Of a stretch of DNA of 64,000 nt, positions 46,570 through 54,484 are shown in pieces; the stretch's first letter is position 1; every line of letters begins with the position of its first letter. Position numbers and translations under genes: made by a program. The notes under the pieces were generated by a model. It had not been told where the DNA came from. It did not search any database and saw only the letters and a program-made list of their open reading frames with translations. Source of the DNA: Phosphoribacter sp037045055 (GTDB lineage: Bacteria; Actinomycetota; Actinomycetes; Actinomycetales; Dermatophilaceae); contig JBAOHJ010000001.1 in NCBI GenBank assembly GCA_037045055.1, positions 496,001 to 560,000 on the forward strand, read 5' to 3'.

Positions 46570-47574
46570 CTACCACCAGCCCTGCCTCCTGGCCCAGCGC
46601 AGCAGGTACAGCGACAGGGCGCCCATGATCGCCAGCAGGACGGCCAGCTCGGGCAGCTGGGTCTCGTCGTTGACGATGACGTTCATGCCCACGACCGAGG
46701 AGATCGCGGTGACCGGCAGGGTGATCGCCGCGATCACGGCAAGGCGCTCGGCGGCGATGGTCATCTTCGTGTCGGTGCGGGCCCGGTAGTACTCGGTGAC
46801 TCCGAGCAGGAAGTCGAGCTGGCTGCCGGTGACCCGCGACAGGCGCAGGTACTGGTCTCGGGTGTCGGCCAGCAGGCGGGTGCCGGCCTTGTCGGTCTGC
46901 ACCAGGTGCATCGCCCGGGCGTAGATCTCGCTGCTCTGCGCGGTCATGGTGCGGATGGTCAGCAGGACGTGGCGCACCTGGAACAGCTCGTCGAGGAAGG
47001 CCTGGGGGTTGCGGTCCTCTTGCTGGGCCATCACCCGCTGCTCCAGGGCACCCACCCGCTCGGCGAGCTCGTTGACGTAGCACTCCTCGTTGAGGGTGAG
47101 CAGAGCGACGATGGCGTGCGAGAGCTCCAGCGCCGACTTGGGGCGCCAGTAGCCGCTGGCCACCCTCGCCGCCGCGTCGCGGGTCTCCACCAGCAGCGCC
47201 TCGGGTGGCACGAGCGGGTTGCGTGGACCGTGGATGGTGACCAGGTAGCGGGGGGACACGAACTGGTCGAGCTCGAGGTAGTGGACGTGCCCGCGTGGCC
47301 CCGGATGCGCCTTGTGCGCCGCGACGAACAGGCAGTCGCCGCCGACCTTCAGACGCGACACGTGGTTGCGCAGCAGCGAGTCCTTGACCGCTCGCGGCGG
47401 GCAGCCGAACAGCGGACCGCGCAGCAGCTCGGCCAGGTCGGCGCCCGGCTCGTCGACGTCGAGCCACACCCACCCGCCCGGGGTCGCGAGCAGCTCGGGC
47501 AGCTCGTCGAACGGGCGGCGTTGACCCAGCCCACCGGCCTGCGGGCCGAACCAGTAGACCTGTGTCGGCAGCAC
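46570..47574 (-). CDS. corA: CorA-family magnesium/divalent cation transporter
   Basis: This 334-residue protein has a large cytoplasmic N-terminal domain and two C-terminal membrane segments. The channel signature is GMNV after the first, in ISSVVGMNVIVND, followed by a short acidic loop (DETQLPEL) in place of the usual MPEL-type end. GTG 47574 is chosen over an upstream GTG because TACAGT lies exactly seven bases before it and overlaps the upstream codon. CorA proteins mainly import Mg2+. Its neighbour is the RuBisCO operon, whose enzymes need Mg2+, but a link is only inference. Confidence 0.85.
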   Translation of the reverse strand: MLPTQVYWFGPQAGGLGQRRPFDELPELLATPGGWVWLDVDEPGADLAELLRGPLFGCPPRAVKDSLLRNHVSRLKVGGDCLFVAAHKAHPGPRGHVHYLELDQFVSPRYLVTIHGPRNPLVPPEALLVETRDAAARVASGYWRPKSALELSHAIVALLTLNEECYVNELAERVGALEQRVMAQQEDRNPQAFLDELFQVRHVLLTIRTMTAQSSEIYARAMHLVQTDKAGTRLLADTRDQYLRLSRVTGSQLDFLLGVTEYYRARTDTKMTIAAERLAVIAAITLPVTAISSVVGMNVIVNDETQLPELAVLLAIMGALSLYLLRWARRQGWW

Positions 47575-47581
47575 GAGGGCC

Positions 47582-47587
47582 ACTGTA
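47582..47587 (-). promoter_or_regulatory. -10 element (TACAGT) for corA, leaderless
   Basis: On the minus strand TACAGT ends seven bases before GTG 47574 and overlaps the alternative GTG at 47583, which argues against that longer start. Confidence 0.55.
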
Positions 47588-47664
47588 TTGGGGTGGACCG
47601 CGCCGGCACGAGAGCCGGCCGGCGCCCGCTCGACGCGGGACGCGGGGTAGCGCCGGGTCGCGCG

Positions 47665-47723
47665 CTCAGCGCAGGTATGCCGTGCTCCGCGCGGCTATTC
47701 CGTGCCTCAGCGCAGGTATGCCG
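47665..47723. repeat. 18-base direct repeat at the 3' end of cbbR
   Basis: CTCAGCGCAGGTATGCCG occurs at 47665-47682 and again, identical, at 47706-47723, 41 bases apart. The second copy includes the cbbR stop and last codons; the first is a duplicate outside the gene. Both contain the GTATGCC word. Confidence 0.8.
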
Positions 47724-48630
47724 CGCAGTCCGGCAGGTAGCCGCCGCCCCGGCGCACCAGGAACCGCCAGAACTGTCGCGCCGCGGGGCCCGGGCGCCGC
47801 GACGAGCGCCGCACCGCGTGCCAGCGTCGCATGACCGGCAGACCGACGACGTCCAGGACGACCAGCCGACCGTCGGCCAGCTCGGCGGCGACCGTGTGGG
47901 CGGAGATCAGCGCGATCCCGAGATCGGCCATGACGGCCTGCTTGATGGTCTCGTTGCTGGCGATCTCCATGGCGATGGGCGGGGAGATCCCGCCCGAGGC
48001 GAACAGCCGCTCGGTCAGCGCCCGGGTGCCCGAGCCCACCTCGCGGATGAGGCAACTCGCGCCGCTCAGGTCGGCCAGCGCCACCCCGGGCCGGCCGGCC
48101 AGCGGGTGACGGGGCGAGGCGACGAGGACCGAGGGATGCTCGCCGATTACCTCGGCGACCACGTCGAGCTGCTCGGGCGGCCGACCCATGACGACGACGT
48201 CCACGTCGCCCGCCACCAGACGGGCGACGATCTCGTCCCGGTTGCCCACGACGAGCCGCACGTCGACGCCGGGGCGGCGGGCCCGGAAACCGCCCAGCAG
48301 CGCGGGCGCGAAGTACTTCGCCGTCGACACCGCGCCGAACGACACCGTCCCGGCCCGGCTGTCGCGGATGAGCTGCAGATTGTGCGCGCAGGCATCGAGC
48401 TGTCCCTCCACCCGCGCGGTCGTCGAGACCAGCTCGCGCCCGGCGTCGGTGGGTCGCCGGGTGCCGTCCACCGTCTCGAACAGCGCCATCCCGATCCGTC
48501 GTTGCAGCAGCCGCACCTGCTGCGCCACCGCGGGTGGGGTGACGTGCAGTCGCGCGGCGGCGGCGGCATACGTGCCGTCCTCGACGACGGCGGCGAAGGA
48601 GCGCAGCTGCTTGAGGGTCACCTCGTGCAC
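47707..48630 (-). CDS. cbbR: LysR-type regulator, probable CbbR
   Basis: This 307-residue LysR-family protein has an N-terminal winged helix (LKQLRSFAAVVEDGTYAAAAARLHVTPPAVAQQVRLLQ, residues 5-43) and a C-terminal co-inducer domain. It is divergent from and adjacent to the cbb operon, the invariant place of CbbR, the activator of Calvin-cycle genes that responds to metabolites such as ribulose bisphosphate. The GTG start is fixed by TACCCT six bases upstream. The 121-base intergenic region holds a GATAG-N5-CTATC palindrome as a possible operator. Confidence 0.88.
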   Translation of the reverse strand: MHEVTLKQLRSFAAVVEDGTYAAAAARLHVTPPAVAQQVRLLQRRIGMALFETVDGTRRPTDAGRELVSTTARVEGQLDACAHNLQLIRDSRAGTVSFGAVSTAKYFAPALLGGFRARRPGVDVRLVVGNRDEIVARLVAGDVDVVVMGRPPEQLDVVAEVIGEHPSVLVASPRHPLAGRPGVALADLSGASCLIREVGSGTRALTERLFASGGISPPIAMEIASNETIKQAVMADLGIALISAHTVAAELADGRLVVLDVVGLPVMRRWHAVRRSSRRPGPAARQFWRFLVRRGGGYLPDCAAYLR

Positions 48631-48636
48631 CCCCCC

Positions 48637-48642
48637 AGGGTA
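48637..48642 (-). promoter_or_regulatory. -10 element (TACCCT) for cbbR, leaderless
   Basis: On the minus strand TACCCT is followed by six G and then GTG 48630. Confidence 0.6.
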
Positions 48643-48650
48643 GCGTCGAC

Positions 48651-48665
48651 GATAGTCTTCCTATC
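48651..48665. promoter_or_regulatory. Candidate CbbR operator, GATAG-N5-CTATC
   Basis: A perfect 5-bp dyad with a 5-base centre lies just upstream of the cbbR -10 and about 90 bases before cbbF. LysR regulators bind such dyads and often repress their own divergent promoter from this position. An AT-rich stretch (ATTAACCTTTAC, 48681-48692) nearby could be a second half-site or the -35 region of the operon. Confidence 0.5.
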
Positions 48666-48752
48666 CCTCGGCAGCAGATCATTAACCTTTACTTCCCGGG
48701 GCCGCGTGCGGTTGCATGGCAGTGCGCCCTCCTCCCCCGGAACGGACCCGCC

Positions 48753-49757
48753 ATGAGCACCCGAGCTGTCCCCGACCTGGACGGCTGCTTGGAGCAGTGG
48801 AGCAGCGCCCAGGGAGATGCCGACCTCGCCGGGGTCGTCGCGGCCATCGCCGCGACGAGCGCGAGCGTCGGGGGCCTGCTCGCCGAGCACCTGCTGCGGG
48901 GGCGGCGCTCGGCCTTGGACCGCGCCGCCCTCGGCGCGTTCCGGCGGCGGCTGCGCGCCACCTCGGTGCGCTCGGTGCTGGCCCCCACCTCGCCCCGACC
49001 GCAGGCGTTGGTCCGCAACGGCCGGTATGCCGTGGCGATCGACCCCTTCGACCCGACCCGCAACCAGCATGTCAACGCCCCGCTCGGGACGATCTTCTCG
49101 GTGCTCCCGGTGCCCGACGAGGGTCCCGAGACGGCGACCTTCCTGCAGTCCGGTCGCGCCATCGCGGCGGCCGGGTTCGTGCTCTACGGGCCGGCGACCG
49201 TGCTCGGGCTGACCCTCGGGCGGGGGACGCACCTGTTCGTGCTCGACCCGGCCACTGGGGTCTACCGTCGCTCGCAGGCCCGGGCACGCATTCCCGCGGC
49301 GAGCGCCGAGGTCGCCCTCAACGCCTCGAACGTGCGGCACTGGTCGCCGTCGCTGCGGACCTTCTTCGGGGACCTCGTCGACGGCAGCCAGGGGCCCTAC
49401 CGGCGCGACTTCACGATCCGCTGGGTCGGCTCGGTGGTGGCCGGGGCCTACCGCATCCTGCGCTCGGGCGGGCTGTTCCTCTACCCGGCCGACAGCCGGC
49501 CCGGGCTCACCCAGGGGCGGCTGCACCTGGTCTATCAGGCGCAGCCGATCGCCCTGCTCATCGAGCAGGCCGGGGGGGTGGCCTTCGACGCCACCACGGG
49601 CATCCTCGACAAGGTCCCCACCGACTGCCACGAGCGCACGCCGTTGATCTTCGGCTCCCCCGACGTCGTCCACGAGGTCCGCCACTACCTCACGACGCCC
49701 GACTTCACCGGCGAGCACTCCCCGCTGTTCGGCCGTCGCGGACTGTTCCGGAGGTGA
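48753..49757 (+). CDS. cbbF: Class I fructose-1,6-bisphosphatase-like protein with altered metal site
   Basis: CbbF normally removes a phosphate from fructose and sedoheptulose bisphosphates in the Calvin cycle. This 334-residue protein aligns well in its C-terminal half: NASNVRHW, RWVGSVVAGAYRIL, GGLFLYPAD, LLIEQAGGVAFD. The usual metal-site motifs are missing or changed. The GD-x-x-K-x-LD segment and the SEE pair are absent (LAPTSPRP stands there), and DPLDGSSN reads DPFDPTRN at residues 97-104. It is first in cbbF-P-L-S-X, so expression with the cycle is clear, but catalytic activity is uncertain. Confidence 0.82.
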   Translation: MSTRAVPDLDGCLEQWSSAQGDADLAGVVAAIAATSASVGGLLAEHLLRGRRSALDRAALGAFRRRLRATSVRSVLAPTSPRPQALVRNGRYAVAIDPFDPTRNQHVNAPLGTIFSVLPVPDEGPETATFLQSGRAIAAAGFVLYGPATVLGLTLGRGTHLFVLDPATGVYRRSQARARIPAASAEVALNASNVRHWSPSLRTFFGDLVDGSQGPYRRDFTIRWVGSVVAGAYRILRSGGLFLYPADSRPGLTQGRLHLVYQAQPIALLIEQAGGVAFDATTGILDKVPTDCHERTPLIFGSPDVVHEVRHYLTTPDFTGEHSPLFGRRGLFRR

Positions 49758-49764
49758 TCCGCCC

Positions 49765-50640
49765 ATGAGCGAGAAGAACCCGATCATCTCGGTCACCGGC
49801 TCGTCCGGGGCCGGCACCACGCAGGTCAAGGAGACCTTCGGCAAGATCTTCCAACGCGAGGGCGTGCGCGCCACCGCGATCGAGGGCGACGCCTTCCACC
49901 GGTACGACCGCGCGGGCATGCAGCGGGAGCTGGCCGCCCGCGAGCTCGAGGGCGACAGTCACTTCAGCCATTTCGGGCCGCAGGCGAACCTGCTGGCCGA
50001 GCTCGAGGCGACCTTCGGCTCGTATGCCGCCGAGGGCGCCGGGCGCACCCGGCACTACGTCCACGACGCCAACGAGGCCGCCCTCTACGGCGCGCCACCG
50101 GGCACGTTCACCGACTGGGAGGACCTCGACCCGCAGGCCGACCTGCTCTTCTACGAGGGGCTGCACGGGGTCTACACCGACGAGACGATCGACATCGGCC
50201 GGCATGCCGACCTCAAGATCGGCGTCGTCCCGGTGATCAACCTCGAGTGGATCCAGAAGGTGCACCGCGACCGGGAGTCACGGGGCTACTCCACTCAGGC
50301 GGTCACCGACACGATCCTGCGCCGGATGCCCGACTACGTCCACCACGTAGTGCCCCAGTTCACCCGCACCGACGTCAACTTCCAACGGGTGCCGACCGTC
50401 GACACGTCCAACCCGTTCATCGCCAGGGACATCCCCAGCCACGACGAGTCCATCGTCGTCATCCGCTTCCGCGACCCGTGGGGCATCGACTTTCCTTACC
50501 TCATCGCCATGATCCAGGGCAGCTTCATGTCGCGCGCCAACACCCTGGTCATCCCCGGCGGCAAGCAGGACCTGGCCATGCAGCTGATCCTCACCCCCAT
50601 GATCCACCGGCTCATCGAACGCAAGAGGAGACGATCGTGA
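49765..50640 (+). CDS. cbbP: Phosphoribulokinase, class I (bacterial octameric type)
   Basis: CbbP phosphorylates ribulose 5-phosphate to ribulose 1,5-bisphosphate, the RuBisCO substrate. The 291-residue length fits the proteobacterial-type class I enzyme. The P-loop is GSSGAGTT (residues 12-19). EGDAFHRYDR carries the catalytic Asp, and LFYEGLHGVY and ADLKIGVVPVINLEWIQK are family blocks. It starts 7 bases after cbbF and overlaps cbbL by GTGA, so it is coupled to RuBisCO. No regulatory Cys pair of the plant type is seen. Confidence 0.95.
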   Translation: MSEKNPIISVTGSSGAGTTQVKETFGKIFQREGVRATAIEGDAFHRYDRAGMQRELAARELEGDSHFSHFGPQANLLAELEATFGSYAAEGAGRTRHYVHDANEAALYGAPPGTFTDWEDLDPQADLLFYEGLHGVYTDETIDIGRHADLKIGVVPVINLEWIQKVHRDRESRGYSTQAVTDTILRRMPDYVHHVVPQFTRTDVNFQRVPTVDTSNPFIARDIPSHDESIVVIRFRDPWGIDFPYLIAMIQGSFMSRANTLVIPGGKQDLAMQLILTPMIHRLIERKRRRS

Positions 50641-52082
50641 CCGCGACCCCCGCCCAGGACCGTTACCGCGCCGGTGTCATGCCCTACGCGCAGATGGGCT
50701 ACTGGCAGCCGGACTACGAGCCCACGGATACCGACCTCATCGCGGTCTTCCGGATCACCCCGCAGCCGGGGGTCGACCCGGTGGAGGCGGCCGCCGCCGT
50801 CGCCGGCGAGTCCTCGACGGCGACCTGGACGGTGGTCTGGACCGACCGGCTCACCGCCTGCGAGGAGTACCGCGGGAAGGCCTACCGGATCGACCCGGTG
50901 CCCGGCCGCGAGGACCAGTGGTTCGCCTGGATCGCCTACGACCTGGACCTGTTCGAGCCGGGCTCGATCAGCAACCTCACCGCCTCGATCATCGGCAACG
51001 TCTTCGGGTTCAAGCCGCTCAGGGCCTTGCGCCTGGAGGACATGCGCATCCCGGTGGCCTACCTCAAGACCTTCCCCGGCCCGCCCACCGGCATCGTCGT
51101 CGAGCGGGAGCGGCTGGACAAGTTCGGTCGACCGTTGCTCGGGGCCACGGTCAAGCCCAAGCTCGGTCTGTCCGGGCGCAACTACGGCCGGGTCGTCTAC
51201 GAGGCGCTGCGCGGCGGGCTGGACTTCACCAAGGACGACGAGAACATCAACTCCCAGCCGTTCATGCACTGGCGGGACCGGTTCCTCTACTGCATGGAGG
51301 CGGTCAACCGCGCCGAGGCCGCCACGGGTGAGGTCAAGGGCAGCTACCTCAACGTCACCGCCGCGACCATGGAGCAGATGTACGAGCGGGCCGAGTTCGC
51401 CAAGGACCTCGGGTCGGTCGTCGTGATGATCGACCTCGTCATCGGCTACACCGCGATCCAGTCGATGTCCGCCTGGGCCCGCAAGAACGACATGATCCTG
51501 CACCTGCACCGCGCCGGGCACTCGACCTACACCCGCCAGAAGGACCACGGGGTGAGCTTCCGGGTGATCTCCAAGTGGATGCGGATGGCCGGCGTCGACC
51601 ACATCCATGCGGGCACGGTCGTCGGCAAGCTCGAGGGCGACCCGGCGACGATCGCCGGCATCTACGACATCCTGCGCGACGAGCACACCCCGGCGAACCT
51701 CGCCCACGGCGTGTTCGTCGACCAGCCGTGGGCCGGCCTCAACAAGGTCATGCCGGTGGCCTCGGGCGGCATCCACGCCGGGCAGATGCACCAGCTCGTC
51801 GACCACCTCGGCGAGGACGTCGTGCTGCAGTTCGGTGGCGGCACCATCGGCCACCCCGACGGGATCGCCGCCGGCGCGACCGCCAACCGGGTGGCCCTGG
51901 AGGCGATGATCCTCGCGCGCAACGAGGGCCGGGAGATCCTCGCCGAAGGCCCGGAAATCCTCCGCGAGGCCGCGAAGGGCTGCGCCCCGCTGGCCCATGC
52001 GCTGCAGACCTGGGGCGAGGTCACCTTCGACTACACCTCCACCGACACCCCCGACTACGTCCCGACGCCGAGCGTCAGCTGA
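50637..52082 (+). CDS. cbbL: RuBisCO large subunit, form I red-type (IC/ID)
   Basis: CbbL is the catalytic subunit that adds CO2 to ribulose bisphosphate. The 481-residue protein keeps all key residues: K173 in TVKPKLGLSGRNYGR, carbamylated K199 in DFTKDDEN, HLHRAGHSTYTRQ with both active-site His, and K331 in VVGKLEGD. The Ser in GHSTYT and the N terminus (MPYAQMGYWQPDY) are typical of red-type enzymes, as is the linked cbbX. GTG 50637 follows an AAGAGGAG site and overlaps the cbbP stop. An actinobacterial form IC enzyme is likely; exact subtype needs a tree. Confidence 0.97.
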   Translation: MTATPAQDRYRAGVMPYAQMGYWQPDYEPTDTDLIAVFRITPQPGVDPVEAAAAVAGESSTATWTVVWTDRLTACEEYRGKAYRIDPVPGREDQWFAWIAYDLDLFEPGSISNLTASIIGNVFGFKPLRALRLEDMRIPVAYLKTFPGPPTGIVVERERLDKFGRPLLGATVKPKLGLSGRNYGRVVYEALRGGLDFTKDDENINSQPFMHWRDRFLYCMEAVNRAEAATGEVKGSYLNVTAATMEQMYERAEFAKDLGSVVVMIDLVIGYTAIQSMSAWARKNDMILHLHRAGHSTYTRQKDHGVSFRVISKWMRMAGVDHIHAGTVVGKLEGDPATIAGIYDILRDEHTPANLAHGVFVDQPWAGLNKVMPVASGGIHAGQMHQLVDHLGEDVVLQFGGGTIGHPDGIAAGATANRVALEAMILARNEGREILAEGPEILREAAKGCAPLAHALQTWGEVTFDYTSTDTPDYVPTPSVS

Positions 52083-52095
52083 CCAGGAGACCACG

Positions 52096-52509
52096 ATGCG
52101 ACTGACCCAGGGAGCGTTCTCCTTCCTGCCCGACCTCACCGACGACCAGATCGCCGCCCAGGTGCGCTACTGCCTCGACCACGGCTGGGCGGTCAACATC
52201 GAGCACACCGACGACCCCCACCCGCGCAACACGTACTGGGAGATGTGGGGTCAGCCGATGTTCGACCTGGTCTCGACGGTGCCCGTCATGGACGAGGTCG
52301 CCGCCTGCCGTGCCGCGGTCCCCGGTCACTACGTGCGGGTGTCCGCCTTCGACGACGCCAAGGGCTGGGAGAGCGTGCGGCTGTCCTTCCTCGTCCAGCG
52401 CCCCGACCCCGAGCCCGGCTTCACGCTGACCCGCACGGAGAGCTCCGGTCGCACCCAGCGGTATGCCGTGCGCACCGACCGGGCGTCCGCAGGGACCGTC
52501 GGCCCGTGA
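52096..52509 (+). CDS. cbbS: RuBisCO small subunit, red-type
   Basis: CbbS completes the L8S8 holoenzyme. The 137-residue protein starts MRLTQGAFSFLPDLTDDQI, with the conserved block YCLDHGWAVNIEHTDDPHPRNTYWEMWG. It has the longer C-terminal extension that forms a beta-barrel in red-type enzymes. ATG 52096 lies 13 bases after the cbbL stop, with CAGGAGA just before it. The Arg/Thr-rich end (about residues 120-137) is poorly conserved. Confidence 0.95.
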   Translation: MRLTQGAFSFLPDLTDDQIAAQVRYCLDHGWAVNIEHTDDPHPRNTYWEMWGQPMFDLVSTVPVMDEVAACRAAVPGHYVRVSAFDDAKGWESVRLSFLVQRPDPEPGFTLTRTESSGRTQRYAVRTDRASAGTVGP

Positions 52510-52546
52510 GGCCCCGCGACGCGGCCGGGGACCGGGCGGGCCGGAC

Positions 52547-53521
52547 GTGACGATCCACGACGGGCCCACCGGCCGCCCGCCCGCGGGGGCGGGCGCGGAC
52601 GTCCCGCGCGCGGCATACGGCATCGAGGGCGCGCCGACCTGGGACGACTCGGCCACCGTCGACCTGAGCGCCGAACGCGCCGCGGCCGGCATCGACGGCT
52701 TCCTCGCCGAGCTCGACGCCTCGCTGGTCGGGCTGGCCCCGGTGAAGGAGCGGATCCGGGACGTCGCGGCGCTGCTGCTGGTGGAGCGGGTGCGCCAGCG
52801 GATGGGCCTGGCCACCGAACCGCCGACGCTGCACATGAGCTTCACCGGCAACCCCGGCACCGGCAAGACCACGGTGGCCATGACGATGGCGGAGATCTTG
52901 CACCGCCTGGGGTACCTGCGCACCCCGCGGCTGGTGTCGGTGACCCGCGACGACCTCGTCGGGGAGTACATCGGCCACACCGCGCCCAAGACCAAGGAGG
53001 TCCTCAAGAAGTCCCTCGGCGGGGTGCTGTTCATCGACGAGGCCTACTACCTGCACCGGCCCGAGAACGAGCGCGACTACGGCAAGGAGGCCATCGAGAT
53101 CCTCCTGCAGGTCATGGAGGACAAGCGGGACGACCTCGCGGTGATCCTCGCCGGGTACGGCGACAAGATGACGGGCTTCTTCGCCTCCAACCCCGGCTTC
53201 CGCTCGCGGATCGCCCACCACATCGACTTCCCCGACTACACCGACGACGAGCTCGTCGCCATCGGGGAGCGGATGCTCGACCAGCTCAACTACCGGCTCA
53301 CCCCCGCCGGGCTGACCGCCCTGCGCACGTACGTCGCCCGCCGCAAGGCCCAGCCGCTGTTCGCCAACGCCCGCTCGATCCGCAACGCGCTGGACCGGGC
53401 CCGGCTACGCCAGGCCAGCCGCAACCTCGCCGCGGGCACCGTGAGCGTGGCCGACCTCATGAGCATCGACGCCCCGGATCTGCTGGCCAGCCGGGTGTTC
53501 TCCCAGGGCACCGAGACGTAG
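52547..53521 (+). CDS. cbbX: Red-type RuBisCO activase CbbX (AAA+)
   Basis: CbbX is an AAA+ motor that pulls the CbbL C terminus to release inhibitory sugar phosphates. The 324-residue protein has Walker A GNPGTGKTT (residues 101-109), the pore loop YIGHTAPKTKEVL, Walker B GGVLFIDEAYYL and the sensor/arginine region ASNPGFRSRI. GTG 52547 is the best start; about 40 Gly/Ala/Pro-rich residues precede the core. It ends the cbb operon, 37 bases after cbbS, and confirms that the RuBisCO is red-type. Confidence 0.95.
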   Translation: MTIHDGPTGRPPAGAGADVPRAAYGIEGAPTWDDSATVDLSAERAAAGIDGFLAELDASLVGLAPVKERIRDVAALLLVERVRQRMGLATEPPTLHMSFTGNPGTGKTTVAMTMAEILHRLGYLRTPRLVSVTRDDLVGEYIGHTAPKTKEVLKKSLGGVLFIDEAYYLHRPENERDYGKEAIEILLQVMEDKRDDLAVILAGYGDKMTGFFASNPGFRSRIAHHIDFPDYTDDELVAIGERMLDQLNYRLTPAGLTALRTYVARRKAQPLFANARSIRNALDRARLRQASRNLAAGTVSVADLMSIDAPDLLASRVFSQGTET

Positions 53522-53548
53522 GCCCGCCAGGGCGGTCGCCCCGCACGA

Positions 53549-54058
53549 TTACGAGGTGGGCACCGGCGCCGCGGCCCCACCGACCGCCCGCTCGACCAAC
53601 GCGGCGACCGTGGCCCGCTCGTGCGGGCCCATCCGGGTCACCGCGTAGACGGTCGGCCAGATCACCCCGTCGTCCAGCTGGGCCTGGTCGCTGAAGCCCA
53701 GCGTCGGGTAGCGCGTCTGGAACTTCGCCGCGGGCTGGAAGAAGCACAGCACCTTGCCGTCCTTCGCGTATGCCGGGAAGCCGTACCACGTCCGCGGGGT
53801 CAACTGGGGCGCGCTGGCCCGGATGACCTCGTGCACCGCGCTGGCCAGGCTGCGGTCCGGCTCGCTCATCTGGGCGATCCTGGCCAGCACCTCGGGCTCG
53901 AGATCCTTGTCCTTGCCCCGGCTCGACGCTCGCAGCTCGGCGGCGCGCTCCTTCATGGCGGCCTGTTCCTGCGCCGAGAACCTGCCCGCCGACCTGTCCC
54001 TGCGGGGGGTCGCCGCGGTGCGCGTGGTCGTGGTCCGCGAGGTGTCTCGCTGGGTCAT
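53549..54058 (-). CDS. DUF1801-like protein
   Basis: This 169-residue protein has a Thr/Arg-rich N terminus, then a charged helix (SAQEQAAMKERAAELRAS) and a domain with HEVIRASAPQLTPRTWYGFPAYAKDGKVLCFF. That pattern is found in DUF1801 and related iron-chaperone-like proteins. Function is unknown. Its ATG overlaps the stop of the VOC gene, so the two are coupled. It is convergent with cbbX, 27 bases apart. Confidence 0.7.
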   Translation of the reverse strand: MTQRDTSRTTTTRTAATPRRDRSAGRFSAQEQAAMKERAAELRASSRGKDKDLEPEVLARIAQMSEPDRSLASAVHEVIRASAPQLTPRTWYGFPAYAKDGKVLCFFQPAAKFQTRYPTLGFSDQAQLDDGVIWPTVYAVTRMGPHERATVAALVERAVGGAAAPVPTS

Positions 54059-54480
54059 CGCTGCCCTCCGGTGGGGATCTGCTGCAGCCGGACGAGGTTG
54101 CCGGCGGGATCGCGGAAGGCACAGTCGCGCAGACCGTAGGGCTGGTCGATCGGCTCCTGCACCACGTCGACGCCCTTGGCCTGCAGCGTCTCGAACGCCG
54201 CGTCGACGTCGGGGGTGGCGAGGTTGATCCCGCCGAAGCTGCCCTTGGCCATGAGCTCGGCGACCGTGCGCCGCTCCTGCTCGGTGACCCCCGGATCGCA
54301 CACCGCGGGCTGCAGGACGATCGAGGTGCCCGGCTGGCCGACCGGCCCGACCGTGATCCACCGCCAGGTGCCCTGGCCCACGTCGTTGCGCACCTCGAAC
54401 TCGAGGGCGTCACGGTAGAACTCCAGCGAGGCCTCCGGGTCGTCGAAGGGGAGGAAGGCTTGGTAGATGGTGATGTCCAT
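54055..54480 (-). CDS. VOC/glyoxalase superfamily protein
   Basis: This 141-residue protein has the paired beta-alpha-beta-beta-beta units of the vicinal oxygen chelate fold: FLPFDDPEASLEFYRDALEFEVRND and later INLATPDVDAAFETLQAKGVDVVQEP, ending FRDPAGNLVRLQQ. Metal ligands of true glyoxalase I are not all clear, so it may bind an antibiotic or small metabolite instead. ATG 54480 is fixed by TACCGT six bases upstream. It lies behind an AraC-type regulator gene and overlaps the DUF1801-like gene. Confidence 0.82.
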   Translation of the reverse strand: MDITIYQAFLPFDDPEASLEFYRDALEFEVRNDVGQGTWRWITVGPVGQPGTSIVLQPAVCDPGVTEQERRTVAELMAKGSFGGINLATPDVDAAFETLQAKGVDVVQEPIDQPYGLRDCAFRDPAGNLVRLQQIPTGGQR

Positions 54481-54484
54481 GGCG

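Noticed and set aside
47575..47583. Upstream GTG as corA start
   Set aside because: It overlaps the predicted -10 box, whose spacing fits GTG 47574.
48753..53521. Carboxysome or form IA RuBisCO locus
   Set aside because: CbbL N terminus, the long CbbS C terminus and cbbX show a red-type enzyme. No shell protein or carbonic anhydrase genes are present.
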